This document shows positions 55,646 to 64,000 of a stretch of DNA of 64,000 bases, piece after piece; the stretch's first letter is position 1, and every line of letters starts with the position of its first letter. The translations under genes were made by a program, and so were the position numbers. Origin of the DNA: Tistlia sp040905785 (GTDB taxonomy: Bacteria > Pseudomonadota > Alphaproteobacteria > Kiloniellales > DSM-21159); the NCBI RefSeq assembly GCF_040905785.1, contig NZ_JBBDQW010000069.1, positions 1 through 64,000 on the forward strand, in the 5' to 3' direction. The notes beneath the pieces are model-generated. The model made no database searches. It was given only the letters and a program-made list of their open reading frames with translations, and was not told the origin of the DNA.

Positions 55646-56959
55646 CTACGCCTGCTCGGCGCGGCCGGCGTCCGACCTGTCGCCGGGCGCTTCCTCCAGC
55701 GTGATCAGGCGCGCGCCGAAGCGGTTTGTCGCCCAGGCCGCGAGCCAGCGCAGCGTCACCAGCAGGCGGTTCTGGAAGCCGACGAGCAGGTAGACGTGGA
55801 CCAGGCCCCAGAGCAGCCAGGCCGGCCGGCCGCGCAGGGTCCTGCCGTCGAAGTCGGCGACCGCGGCGTGGCGGCCGATGGTCGCCATGTCGCCGCGGTT
55901 GCGGAAGCGGAAGGGTGCCGGCGGCAGCCCGTCGGGCAGATGGTGGCGGAGCTCCCGTCCGAGGTGACGGCCCTGCTGCTTGGCGACCTGGGCGAGGCCG
56001 GGCAGGGGCGTGCCGTCGGGCCCCGGGCAGGCAGCCGCGTCGCCGATCACGAAGACGTCCTGGAGGCCGGGCACGGCGAGGCTCTCCTCGACCTCGACCT
56101 TGCCGCCCTTGGCTGCCTCGACGCCGAGCCACTCGGCCGCGGGCGAGGCGGCGACCCCGGCGCCCCACAGGACGCAAGCGGCCGGCTGGCGCTCGCCGGC
56201 GACGGTCACGCCCGCCGCGTCGACCGACTCGACGGCGGCCTTCAGCCTGACCTCGACGCCGAGCCGCTCGAGGGCCCGGCGCGCGTAGTCGGAGAGCTCC
56301 CGCGGCATCGACGGCAGCAGGCGATCGCCGGCCTCGAGCAGGAAGACGCGGGCGGCGGCCGGGTCGATGTGGCGGAACTCCCGCTTCAGGGCCCGGCGCG
56401 CCAGCTCGATCACGGCGCCGGCCAGCTCGACGCCGGTCGCGCCGCCGCCGACCACGACGAATGTCAGCAGTCGCCGCCGCTCCTCGGCGTCCCGCTCCCG
56501 CTCGGCCTGCTCGAAGGCCAGCAGCAGGCGGCTGCGGATGCGGCGCGCGTCCTCGAGCGAGCGCAGTGCCGGCGCGTGCTCGCGCCACTCGGGATGGCCG
56601 AACCAGCTGGAGCGGGAGCCGGTCGCCACGACCAGTCGGTCGTAGGGCAGCTCGCCGCCGTCCTCCAGCCGGACCTTGCGGGCCGCGGTGTCGATGCCGG
56701 CCACATCGCCCAGGACCACCTCGACGTTCCGGTGCCGGCGCAGCAGGTGCCGGATCGGCTCGGCGATCTCGGCGGGCGACAGGGCCCCCGTCGCGACCTG
56801 GTAGAGCAGCGGGATGAAGAGATGATGGTTGCGCCGGTCGACGACGGTGACCTGCGCCGGCGCTCCGCCGAGCTCCTGGGCCGCGGCGAGGCCGCCGAAG
56901 CCGGCGCCGAGAATGACGATGCGCGGCGCGCGCGCCTGGCCTGCGGCCGCTTGCTCCAT
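55646..56959 (-). CDS. ndh: Type II NADH dehydrogenase (NDH-2), FAD-dependent
   Basis: 437 residues. Two Rossmann motifs: VILGAGFGGLAAA for FAD at the start and FVVVGGGATGVELAGAV for NADH near residue 165. GDAAACPGPDGTPLPGLAQVAKQQG is the usual NDH-2 FAD contact, and WLLWGLVHVYLLVGFQNR near the end is the membrane-associating segment. It passes electrons from NADH to quinone without pumping protons. The start at 56959 is a normal distance from the first Rossmann fold. A much longer open frame upstream is antisense to other genes. Confidence 0.92.
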   Translation of the reverse strand: MEQAAAGQARAPRIVILGAGFGGLAAAQELGGAPAQVTVVDRRNHHLFIPLLYQVATGALSPAEIAEPIRHLLRRHRNVEVVLGDVAGIDTAARKVRLEDGGELPYDRLVVATGSRSSWFGHPEWREHAPALRSLEDARRIRSRLLLAFEQAERERDAEERRRLLTFVVVGGGATGVELAGAVIELARRALKREFRHIDPAAARVFLLEAGDRLLPSMPRELSDYARRALERLGVEVRLKAAVESVDAAGVTVAGERQPAACVLWGAGVAASPAAEWLGVEAAKGGKVEVEESLAVPGLQDVFVIGDAAACPGPDGTPLPGLAQVAKQQGRHLGRELRHHLPDGLPPAPFRFRNRGDMATIGRHAAVADFDGRTLRGRPAWLLWGLVHVYLLVGFQNRLLVTLRWLAAWATNRFGARLITLEEAPGDRSDAGRAEQA

Positions 56960-57054
56960 GACTGACTGCTCCCCTTGCCCATGCCTCGGCGCCGCGCCCG
57001 CTCCGGCGGGCGTCGTCTTCGGGGGCAACGTCTCGGAAGCCGAGGGGTTCGGCG

Positions 57055-58791
57055 TCAGTCGGGCCGCGTGGCGTGGCCCGGGCGCGAGCGGGCGATCGCC
57101 CGGGACAGCAGGATCACCGGCAGCAGGCCGACCGCGACGATCGTCAGAGAGGGCGTCGCCGCCTGGCTCAGGCGCTCGTCGCTGGCGTAGTTGTTGGCCT
57201 GGACCGCCAGGGTGTCGAAGTTGAAGGGCCGCATCAGCAGGGTCGCCGGCAGCTCCTTCATGACGTCGACGAAGACCGTCAGCGCCGCGGTCAGCAGGCT
57301 GCCGAGCAGCAGCGGCGCATGGACCTCGCGCAGCGTGCCGAGCGGGCCCCGGCCCAGGCTGCGCGCCGCGTCGTCCATCGAGGGGCGGATCTTGCTGAGG
57401 CCGGCCTCGACGTTGTTGAGCGCCACCGCCAGGAAGCGCACGAGGTAGGCGAAGACCAGGGCCAGGACGCCGCCGGTCAGGACCAGGCCGGTCGAGACCC
57501 CGAGCGTCTCGCGCGCCCAGGCGTCGAGGCTGCGGTCGAACCAGGTGAAGGGCAGCAGCACGCCGACCGCGATCACCGTGCCCGGCACGGCATAGCCGAG
57601 GCCGGCGATGCGGCTCGCCAGGCGCGTCGCCAGGCCGGGCCGCAGGCGGCTGCCGTAGCCCAGCGCAACCGCCACCAGGACTGCCAGGACCGCGGCGAGG
57701 CCGGCCAGCGTGACCGAGTTGGCGACCAGCTCGAAGTAGTGGCTGCCGAAGGTCTGGTCGCCGGCCTCGATCGCCATCTTCAGCAGGATGGCCGTCGGCA
57801 GCAGGAAGCCGAGCAGCAGCGGCAGCAGGCAGGCCAGGAAGGCCCCGGCGCCGCGCCAGCCGCCGAGGCGGTAGGCAGGCAGCTGGCGGTAGCGGCTCGA
57901 GGTGTCGTGGAAGCGCCGCTCGCCGCGGCTCAGCCGCTCCAGGATCAGCAGCAGCGCGACGAAGCCGAGCAGGGCGGTCGCGAGCTGCGCCGAGGCGATC
58001 CGGTCGCCGAAGGAGAACCAGGCCCGGTAGATGCCGGTCGTGAAGGTCTTGACGCCGAAGTACTGGACCGTGCCGAAATCGGCCAGGGTCTCCATCAGCG
58101 CCAGGGTCGTGCCGCCGACCAGGGCCGGGCGCGCCATCGGCAGGGCGACGCGCCAGAAGCTCGCCCAGGCGCTGCAGCCGAGCGTGCGGCTGACCTCCAG
58201 CGCGCAGACCGACTGCTTCAGGAAGGCGGTGCGCGCCAGCAGGTAGACGTAGGGGTAGAGCACCAGGGCCAGCATCGCCGCGGCACCCCACACCGAGTGG
58301 ATCTCCGGGAACCAGTAGTCGCGCGGCCCCCAGCCGAAGAGCTGGCGCAGCGTCGTCTGCACCGGTCCGGAAAAGTTCAGGAAGCCGGTATAGGCATAGG
58401 CCATGACGTAGGCCGGCACCGCCAGCGGCAGTACCAGGGTCCACTCGAAGAGGCCGCGGCCGGGAAAGCGGCAGAGCGTCACCAGCCAGGCGGTGCCGGT
58501 GCCGATCGCCAGGACGCCGAGGCCGACCAGCAGGGCGAGTATTGCGGTGTTGGCCAGGTAGTCCCACAGCACGGTCTCGATCAGGTGGTCCCAGAGCGGG
58601 CTGGGCGGCACGAAGAGGTGGCCGACGACGACCGCGGCCGGCAGCACGAAGGGCAGGGCCAGCGCCAGGACGAGCCAGGCGACCGGGCCGCCGCGGCCGC
58701 CGTGGAGGCGCTCTTCGCCCGCGGCCGACGTCCCCGGATGCGGGTCGTAGGGCGGCGCGTTGAGCATGGCGCTGGGGGCGTGGTCGGCCAT
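57055..58791 (-). CDS. Ferric-iron ABC transporter permease (FbpB type, two fused permease domains)
   Basis: 578 residues with about 12 membrane helices and two copies of the ABC permease fold. The coupling motifs are ALEVSRTLGCSAWASFWRVALP and DDAARSLGRGPLGTLREVHAPLL, both of the EAA type. It resembles the FbpB/SfuB permease that works with ferric-binding proteins, and such a protein is encoded 1.5 kb away. No ATPase (FbpC) gene is adjacent. The ATG at 58791 is preferred over a longer frame. Palindromes with TTCGCAA halves lie upstream. Confidence 0.92.
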   Translation of the reverse strand: MADHAPSAMLNAPPYDPHPGTSAAGEERLHGGRGGPVAWLVLALALPFVLPAAVVVGHLFVPPSPLWDHLIETVLWDYLANTAILALLVGLGVLAIGTGTAWLVTLCRFPGRGLFEWTLVLPLAVPAYVMAYAYTGFLNFSGPVQTTLRQLFGWGPRDYWFPEIHSVWGAAAMLALVLYPYVYLLARTAFLKQSVCALEVSRTLGCSAWASFWRVALPMARPALVGGTTLALMETLADFGTVQYFGVKTFTTGIYRAWFSFGDRIASAQLATALLGFVALLLILERLSRGERRFHDTSSRYRQLPAYRLGGWRGAGAFLACLLPLLLGFLLPTAILLKMAIEAGDQTFGSHYFELVANSVTLAGLAAVLAVLVAVALGYGSRLRPGLATRLASRIAGLGYAVPGTVIAVGVLLPFTWFDRSLDAWARETLGVSTGLVLTGGVLALVFAYLVRFLAVALNNVEAGLSKIRPSMDDAARSLGRGPLGTLREVHAPLLLGSLLTAALTVFVDVMKELPATLLMRPFNFDTLAVQANNYASDERLSQAATPSLTIVAVGLLPVILLSRAIARSRPGHATRPD

Positions 58792-58844
58792 AACGGTGCT
58801 GAGACCTGTTGCGAGGCGGAGGGGCTGGAGCAGCATGACGAGAG

Positions 58845-58859
58845 TGCGAAGCGTTCGCA
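58845..58859. promoter_or_regulatory. Palindrome in the fbpB-cheA gap
   Basis: TGCGAAGCGTTCGCA is a perfect 6-bp-arm palindrome around GCG, 54 bp before the permease gene. Position and symmetry suggest an operator. I cannot name the regulator. Confidence 0.45.
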
Positions 58860-58911
58860 AGCTCGCCCGTGCCGGCGGACCTGGAACGGTCGGCGACGGC
58901 CGCTTCCGCAG

Positions 58912-58932
58912 ACTTGCGAGCCCTTCGCAAGT
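58912..58932. promoter_or_regulatory. Second palindrome in the fbpB-cheA gap
   Basis: Arms ACTTGCGA (58912-58919) and TCGCAAGT (58925-58932) around a 5-bp spacer. It shares the TTCGCAAG half with the palindrome at 58845. It lies 95 bp before cheA, so it may act on either side. Confidence 0.45.
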
Positions 58933-59026
58933 AACCCGCCATTAATTTCTTTTGGCCATGGTCTGGGCGTTCTGCCCGGTCGCCCGCTCTGAGCGACCTG
59001 CCCGGCCCGTTTGCGAGGATGACGCG

Positions 59027-61726
59027 ATGGATGAGCTGCTCAGCGAATTTCTGACCGAGACCAACGAGGGCCTGGGCCTGCTCGACGTCGAGCTGGTCAA
59101 CCTGGAGCAGAATCCGAACGACCCGGAGATCCTCTCGAACATCTTCCGCCTGGTCCACACGATCAAGGGTACCTGCGGATTCCTCGGACTGCCCCGGCTC
59201 GAGTCGGTCGCCCACGCCGGCGAAAACGTACTCGGGCGGGTGCGTGACGGCGAGTTGGTGGTCACCCCCGGGATGGTCACCACGGTGCTCGACTGCATCG
59301 ATCGGATCCGCGAGATCCTGAACGTCCTGGAGGCGACCGAGGCCGAGCCCGAGGGGGAAGATTCGGAGCTGATCGACCGGCTCAACGCGATCTGCGAGAT
59401 GGCCGAGACCGGCGCGCCGGCCCAGACGGCCGCTGACGCCGCCGCCGCTGCCGAGGCGCTGGTCGCCGAGTTCGACGAGCCGGCCGGGGCGTCTGCCGAG
59501 GAGGCCCTGGACGCGCCGCTCGAGGACGAGACCGTCGTGCCGCTGGCCGTGGCCGAGCCCGAGCCCGAGCCCAAGTCCGAGCCCGAGCCCGAGGCCGCAC
59601 CGGCTCCCGAGCCGGCGAAGCTCGCCGCCGTCGAGCAGGCGGTCGCCGAGCAGGCGCCGGAGCAGGCCAAGGAGTCGGCCGTCGCCAACCAGTCGATCCG
59701 CGTCAACGTCGAGCTGCTCGAGAACCTGATGACTACGGTCTCGGAGCTGGTGCTGACCCGCAACCAGCTGCTGCAGATCCTGCGCCAGCAGAAGGAGACC
59801 GACTTCGCGGCGCCTCTGCAGCGCCTCAACCACGTCGTCTCGGAGCTGCAGGAGGGCGTCATGAAGACGCGCATGCAGCCGATCGGCAACGCCTGGGCGA
59901 AGCTGCCGCGCATCGTCCGCGACCTGTCGCTGGAGCTCGGCAAGAAGGTCGAGCTGGTGATGAAGGGCGCCGACACCGAGCTAGACCGCCAGGTCCTGGA
60001 GCTGATCAAGGATCCGCTGACCCACATGGTCCGCAACTCGGCCGACCACGGTCTCGAGGATCCGATGGAGCGCCGCCGCTCCGGCAAGCCCGACGTCGGC
60101 ACGATCACCCTCAATGCCTACCACGAGGGCGGCCACATCATCATCGAGATCGCCGACGACGGCCGCGGCCTCGCCCTCGACAAGATCAAGGCCAAGGCCC
60201 TGGCCAACGGCGTCACGAACGAGCTCGAGCTGGCCAGCCTCAGCGACCAGCAGATCATGCAGTTCATCTTCAAGGCCGGCTTCTCGACCGCCGAGAAGGT
60301 GACGTCGGTCTCGGGACGCGGCGTCGGCATGGACGTCGTGCGCACCAACATCGAGCGCATCGGCGGGACCATCGAGCTGAAGTCGATCGCCACGCGCGGC
60401 AGCAAGTTCACCATCAAGATTCCGCTGACCCTGGCGATCGTCTCGGCGCTGATCGTCGAGTGTGCGGGCGAGCGCTTCGCCATCCCGCAGCTCTCGGTCA
60501 TCGAGCTGGTGCGCGCCTCCTCCAAGTCCGAGCACCGCATCGAGCGGATCAAGGACACGCCGGTGCTGCGCCTGCGCAACCGCCTGCTGCCGCTCGTCAA
60601 TCTGCGCGAGCTGCTGGCCCTGGACACTGGCGTCGAGGCGGCCGCCGGCGATCGGCGCGACGGCTTCATCGTCGTCGCCCAGGTCGGCACCTACAACTTC
60701 GGCATCATCGTCGACCGCGTCTTCGACACCGAGGAGATCGTGGTCAAGCCGGTGGCACCGATCCTGCGAGACATCGCCCTGTTCAGCGGCAACACGATCC
60801 TCGGCGACGGCTCGGTCGTGATGATCCTCGATCCCAACGGCATCGCCGCGGCGACCGGAGAGATCACCGTGACCGACGACCGCCAGGTCGCCAAGGGCGC
60901 GCGCCGCAAGGACACCGAGCAGGTCTCGCTGCTGGTCTTCCGCTCCGGGGACACGGCGCCCAAGGCGGTGCCGCTGGCGCTGGTCGCGCGTCTCGAGGAG
61001 ATCGACCTAGCGACGGTCGAGAACTCCAACGGCCAGCAGGTGGTCCAGTACCGTGGCCAGCTGATGCCGCTGGTCTCGATGGAGGAGGGCCGCAAGCTGG
61101 CCGCCGAGGGACGCCAGCCGGTGCTGGTCTTCGCCGACCGCGACCGCCATGTCGGTCTCGCCGTCGACGAGATCGTCGACATCGTCCAGGACCGCCTGAA
61201 GATCGAGCTCACCGCCGAGCGTACCGGCTTCATCGGCTCCGCCGTGATCGCCGGCAAGGCCACCGACATCGTCGACACGGGCCACTTCCTGACCCGGGCC
61301 TACAGCGACTGGTTCGGTGCCGAGGGTGAGCGGATGGGCGACGGCAACGGCAAGCGCATCCTGCTGGTCGACGACAGCCCCTTCTTCCGCAACCTGATGG
61401 CGCCCCTGCTGCAGGCCGCAGGGTACGAGGTCACGACCGTCGGCGCCGGCGTCGAGGCCCTGTCGCTCTGCGAGGCCGGCGAGGAGTTCGACGCGATCGT
61501 CTCGGACATCGAGATGCCGGGCATGGACGGCTTCGAGTTGGCCCGGCAGCTGCGCGACAACCGCTGGGCGGGGGTGCCCCTGGTCGCCCTGACCAGCCAC
61601 TCCACGCCAGCCCACATGGCCCGCGGGCGCGAGGCCGGCTTCACCGACTACGTCGCGAAGTTCGACCGCAACGCCCTGCTGACCTCCCTCCATGACACCC
61701 TTTCGGACGTTCGAGGTGCCGCATGA
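59027..61726 (+). CDS. cheA: Hybrid chemotaxis kinase CheA with a receiver domain
   Basis: 899 residues. Order: Hpt domain with phospho-acceptor His44 (FRLVHTIKGTCGFL); an acidic, proline/alanine-rich linker (~105-225) where a P2 domain would normally be; dimerisation domain; ATPase domain (HMVRNSADHGLED, DDGRGL, SGRGVGMDVVR); CheW-like domain (LALAIVSALIV... region); a second CheW-like segment (VSLLVFRSGDT on); and a C-terminal receiver (ILLVDDSPFFRN, phospho-site in IVSDIEMPGMDG). It phosphorylates CheY and CheB in response to receptors. GAGG precedes the ATG. First gene of the che operon. Confidence 0.95.
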   Translation: MDELLSEFLTETNEGLGLLDVELVNLEQNPNDPEILSNIFRLVHTIKGTCGFLGLPRLESVAHAGENVLGRVRDGELVVTPGMVTTVLDCIDRIREILNVLEATEAEPEGEDSELIDRLNAICEMAETGAPAQTAADAAAAAEALVAEFDEPAGASAEEALDAPLEDETVVPLAVAEPEPEPKSEPEPEAAPAPEPAKLAAVEQAVAEQAPEQAKESAVANQSIRVNVELLENLMTTVSELVLTRNQLLQILRQQKETDFAAPLQRLNHVVSELQEGVMKTRMQPIGNAWAKLPRIVRDLSLELGKKVELVMKGADTELDRQVLELIKDPLTHMVRNSADHGLEDPMERRRSGKPDVGTITLNAYHEGGHIIIEIADDGRGLALDKIKAKALANGVTNELELASLSDQQIMQFIFKAGFSTAEKVTSVSGRGVGMDVVRTNIERIGGTIELKSIATRGSKFTIKIPLTLAIVSALIVECAGERFAIPQLSVIELVRASSKSEHRIERIKDTPVLRLRNRLLPLVNLRELLALDTGVEAAAGDRRDGFIVVAQVGTYNFGIIVDRVFDTEEIVVKPVAPILRDIALFSGNTILGDGSVVMILDPNGIAAATGEITVTDDRQVAKGARRKDTEQVSLLVFRSGDTAPKAVPLALVARLEEIDLATVENSNGQQVVQYRGQLMPLVSMEEGRKLAAEGRQPVLVFADRDRHVGLAVDEIVDIVQDRLKIELTAERTGFIGSAVIAGKATDIVDTGHFLTRAYSDWFGAEGERMGDGNGKRILLVDDSPFFRNLMAPLLQAAGYEVTTVGAGVEALSLCEAGEEFDAIVSDIEMPGMDGFELARQLRDNRWAGVPLVALTSHSTPAHMARGREAGFTDYVAKFDRNALLTSLHDTLSDVRGAA

Positions 61727-62205
61727 GCCAGGATCGCAGCCATTCCACCACGGACCACGCGCACGAGGACGGTGCCGAGTACGTGACGTTCCGGATCGCC
61801 AAGCAGATGTTCGGCATCCATGTCCTGCAGGTCCAGGACATCCTCAACCACTGCAAGACCACGCGCATTCCCCTGGCGCCGCCGGAGATCGCCGGCTCGC
61901 TGAACCTGCGCGGGCGCATCGTCACCGCGATCGACGTGCGGCTGCGCCTCGGCCTGCCGCCGCGCGCCAGCGAGCAGACGCCGATGTCGATCGTCGTCGA
62001 GAACGACGGCGAGCTTTACAGCCTGATGGTCGACAGCGTCGGCGAGGTGCTGCCGCTGACCAACGGCTCCTGGGAGCGCAACCCGCCGACCCTCGACCCG
62101 CGGCTGCGTGAGTACTCGGAGGGCATCTACCGGCTCGAGGGCGAGCTTCTGGTCGTGCTCGACGTCAACAGGTTGCTCGACTACGGCGGGCTGAAGGCTG
62201 CCTGA
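61723..62205 (+). CDS. cheW: Chemotaxis coupling protein CheW
   Basis: 160 residues, a single CheW domain (YVTFRIAKQMFGIHVLQVQDIL at its start; GSLNLRGRIVTAIDVRLRLG). It links chemoreceptors to CheA. The start overlaps the cheA stop (ATGA). The next gene, cheY, follows after 31 bp. Confidence 0.95.
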   Translation: MSQDRSHSTTDHAHEDGAEYVTFRIAKQMFGIHVLQVQDILNHCKTTRIPLAPPEIAGSLNLRGRIVTAIDVRLRLGLPPRASEQTPMSIVVENDGELYSLMVDSVGEVLPLTNGSWERNPPTLDPRLREYSEGIYRLEGELLVVLDVNRLLDYGGLKAA

Positions 62206-62236
62206 GCCGGTGGCGGCGGCACAAAAGGTTGGAAAA

Positions 62237-62602
62237 ATGAAGCGATTCTTGATCGTGGACGATTCGAAGGTCGTGCGGATGGTGGCGCGCCGCATTCTCG
62301 AGGGCCTGAACTTCGAGACGGCCGAGGCCGAGAACGGCGAGATCGCCCTTGCCGCCTGCCGAAGCCAGATGCCCGACGCCGTCCTGCTCGACTGGAACAT
62401 GCCCGTGAAGTCCGGCATCGAGTTCCTGCGCGAGCTGCGCGGCTGGCCCAACGGCGCCGCGCCGAAGATCGTGTTCTGCACCACGGAGAACGACATGGCG
62501 CATATCCAGGAAGCGATCGGCGCCGGCGCGGACGAGTACATCATGAAGCCCTTCGACAGCGAGATTCTGGAATCGAAGCTGGCGCAGATCGGCCTCCTTT
62601 AG
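62237..62602 (+). CDS. cheY: Chemotaxis response regulator CheY
   Basis: 121 residues, a lone receiver domain. Acidic pocket Asp8-Asp9 (IVDDS), phospho-acceptor Asp52 (LLDWNMP), Thr/Ser switch in FCTTEN and Lys in YIMKPFD. It carries the signal from CheA to the flagellar motor. GGTTGGAAAA lies before the ATG at 62237; an upstream in-frame ATG would only add residues before the fold. Confidence 0.95.
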   Translation: MKRFLIVDDSKVVRMVARRILEGLNFETAEAENGEIALAACRSQMPDAVLLDWNMPVKSGIEFLRELRGWPNGAAPKIVFCTTENDMAHIQEAIGAGADEYIMKPFDSEILESKLAQIGLL

Positions 62603-62616
62603 GAACGCAGAACACC

Positions 62617-63717
62617 ATGAGCGGAAAGAAGGACAGCGCCTACCGCGTCATGGTCGTCGATGATTCGGCGGTGATCCGGGGCCTGCTGACCAGGGCGCTC
62701 GAGGAGGATCCGGAAATCTCCGTGGTCGCCTCGGTCGCCAACGGCCAGATGGCCGTCTCCTCGATCGGGCGCAGCGATGTCGAGGTCGTCGTGCTCGATA
62801 TCGAGATGCCGGTCATGGACGGTCTGACCGCGCTGCCCAAGCTGCTCGAGGCGCGCCCCGGCGTGCAGGTCGTCATGGCCTCGACCCTGACCCACAAGAA
62901 CGCCGACATCAGCCTGCGCGCGCTGCGCGCCGGGGCGGCCGACTACGTCACCAAGCCGACCAGCGGCAGCGCGCTGAACTCGGCCGAGGCCTTCAAGCGC
63001 GAGCTGACCGAGAAGGTCAAGGTGCTGGGCGCCGCCGCGCGCCGCCGCCTGGGCGTGCCGAAGCCCATCGGCCCCTCGGCTCCCCGGGCGGTCCCGGCGC
63101 CGCGCCAGATCGTCCTGCGCCGGGCACCGGCGATCGGCCCGCGCGCGCTGGCGATCGGCAGCTCGACCGGCGGCCCCCAGGCGCTGCTCAAGGTCCTGGG
63201 CGAGCTCAAGGGCCCGCTGCCCATGCCGATCTTCATCACCCAGCACATGCCGGCGACCTTCACCGCGCTGCTGGCCGAGCACATCGCGCGCGTCTCGGGA
63301 CGGCCGGCGCGCGAGGCGGTCGACGGCGAGGTCGCCGTGGCCGGCACGGTCTACGTGGCGCCGGGCGACCGGCACATGCGGGTCGAGCCGGTGGCTGGCG
63401 GCGCGCGTCTGCGCATCGACCAGGGCCCGCCGGAGAACTTCTGCCGTCCCTCGGCCGACCCGATGCTGCGCAGCCTGGCGGCGGTCTACGGCGCCCGCCT
63501 GCTGACCGTGATCCTGACGGGCATGGGCGCCGACGGCCTCAAGGGCTGCCAGGAGGTCGTCGCCGCCGGCGGCGGCGTGATCGCCCAGGACGAAGCGAGC
63601 TCGGTGGTCTGGGGCATGCCCGGCGCCGTCGCCACGAACGGCCTCTGCCATGCCGTGCTGCCTCTCGATCGGATCGCCGATCATCTGAAACCGTTGCTTG
63701 CGAGGTCGGCGGCATGA
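62617..63717 (+). CDS. cheB: Chemotaxis protein-glutamate methylesterase CheB
   Basis: 366 residues. An N-terminal receiver (VMVVDDSAVIRG, phospho-acceptor Asp61) is joined by a Pro/Ala-rich linker (~140-175) to the methylesterase domain. The catalytic set is visible: Ser in AIGSSTGGPQ, His in ITQHMPATF and Asp in TGMGADGLKG. It removes methyl groups from receptors for adaptation. It ends overlapping cheR (ATGA). Confidence 0.95.
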   Translation: MSGKKDSAYRVMVVDDSAVIRGLLTRALEEDPEISVVASVANGQMAVSSIGRSDVEVVVLDIEMPVMDGLTALPKLLEARPGVQVVMASTLTHKNADISLRALRAGAADYVTKPTSGSALNSAEAFKRELTEKVKVLGAAARRRLGVPKPIGPSAPRAVPAPRQIVLRRAPAIGPRALAIGSSTGGPQALLKVLGELKGPLPMPIFITQHMPATFTALLAEHIARVSGRPAREAVDGEVAVAGTVYVAPGDRHMRVEPVAGGARLRIDQGPPENFCRPSADPMLRSLAAVYGARLLTVILTGMGADGLKGCQEVVAAGGGVIAQDEASSVVWGMPGAVATNGLCHAVLPLDRIADHLKPLLARSAA

Positions 63718-64000
63718 CTCCCCAGGACTTCGACTACGTCGCCCAGCTGCTCAAGCAGCGCTCGGGCCTGACGATCGGTCCCGACAAGGCCTACCTGCTC
63801 GAGAGCCGCCTCAACCCGGTGGCCCGCAAGCACGGCTTCAACGGTCTGACCGACCTGTTCCAGGGCCTGCGGCTGCGCGGCGACCAGACGCTGACGCGCG
63901 ACGTCGTCGAGGCCATGACGACCAACGAATCCTTCTTCTTCCGGGACACCAAGCCTTTCGAGCAGTTCCGGCGCCTGGTGCTGCCCCACCTGCTGGAGAA
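63714..64000 (+). CDS. cheR: Chemotaxis protein methyltransferase CheR (3' end beyond the window)
   Basis: 95 codons are visible. The N-terminal domain (FDYVAQLLKQRSGLTIGPDKAYLLESRL) and the start of the methyltransferase domain (EAMTTNESFFFRDTKPFEQF) identify CheR. It methylates receptor glutamates using S-adenosylmethionine. The start overlaps the cheB stop. Confidence 0.94.
   Translation, partial: MTPQDFDYVAQLLKQRSGLTIGPDKAYLLESRLNPVARKHGFNGLTDLFQGLRLRGDQTLTRDVVEAMTTNESFFFRDTKPFEQFRRLVLPHLLE

Noticed and set aside
56960..59833. A very long open frame on the minus strand extending the NDH-2 frame to 1395 codons
   Set aside because: It runs antisense or out of frame through the ABC permease and the start of cheA, which have clear family matches. 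High GC makes such shadow frames common.

Overview
The window is about 64 kb of very GC-rich DNA from a draft alphaproteobacterial genome. It is most likely from Rhodospirillales or a relative such as the Kiloniellales/Rhodovibrionaceae; this is inferred from gene content, not from a marker search. Signs of the group are a ChpT phosphotransferase, an F1-ATPase zeta-type (DUF1476) protein, an SOS site of the GTTC-N7-GTTC type, sfsA-map-radC synteny, a cheA-cheW-cheY-cheB-cheR order, and several TRAP transporters. A run of exactly 100 N (4818-4917) marks a scaffold gap. I see no phage, CRISPR array, insertion sequence or rRNA. One tRNA gene, Leu(UAA), is present.

Layout. 1-4.8 kb: the 3' part of a hydantoinase/oxoprolinase gene, then a beta-keto acid cleavage enzyme divergent from a GlxA-type regulator. 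5.5-10.3 kb: class I ribonucleotide reductase nrdA-nrdB divergent from the abasic-site protein yedK with an SOS box between them, then a TANGO2-like gene. 10.5-22.6 kb: mostly housekeeping genes (DUF1476, an amino-acid-type FAD oxidoreductase, a seven-helix patatin-like protein, purB, sfsA-map-radC, a CinA-type protein), plus a periplasmic binding protein translationally coupled to an orphan sensor kinase. 22.6-29.8 kb: a degenerate EAL protein, an Fe(II) dioxygenase, a TRAP-TAXI importer and a YcaQ-type DNA glycosylase. 29.8-31.5 kb: a repeat-built island with two small genes.

31.5-39.4 kb is a catabolic unit for hexuronates by the oxidative route. It has a TRAP importer (dctPQM), uronate dehydrogenase (udh), a GntR/FadR-type regulator, 5-dehydro-4-deoxyglucarate dehydratase (kdgD), galactarolactone cycloisomerase (gci) and galactarolactone isomerase (gli). 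Two related palindromic sites, one in front of each half, look like its operators. The last enzyme, 2-oxoglutarate semialdehyde dehydrogenase, is not in the window. 39.4-41.6 kb: an NsrR-type regulator divergent from a group III truncated haemoglobin, each start preceded by an NsrR-like half-site. 41.6-43.7 kb: a divergent pair typical of the general stress response. 43.7-47.3 kb: a PQQ dehydrogenase, tRNA-Leu and a class IV aminotransferase. 47.5-53.6 kb: an ankyrin protein and a two-subunit NAD-dependent formate dehydrogenase with a NuoE-NuoF fusion. 53.7-58.8 kb: chpT, a Fur-controlled ferric-iron binding protein, NDH-2 and an iron-type ABC permease. 59.0 kb to the end: the chemotaxis operon, cut off inside cheR.

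The most unusual feature is a family of about 27-bp palindrome-forming repeats (26 copies at eight loci), mostly arranged as facing pairs. They occupy five of the seven convergent gene gaps longer than about 75 bp. The other two hold ordinary intrinsic terminators. In the 29.9-31.5 kb island the repeats are joined to extra copies of the 3' end of udh.
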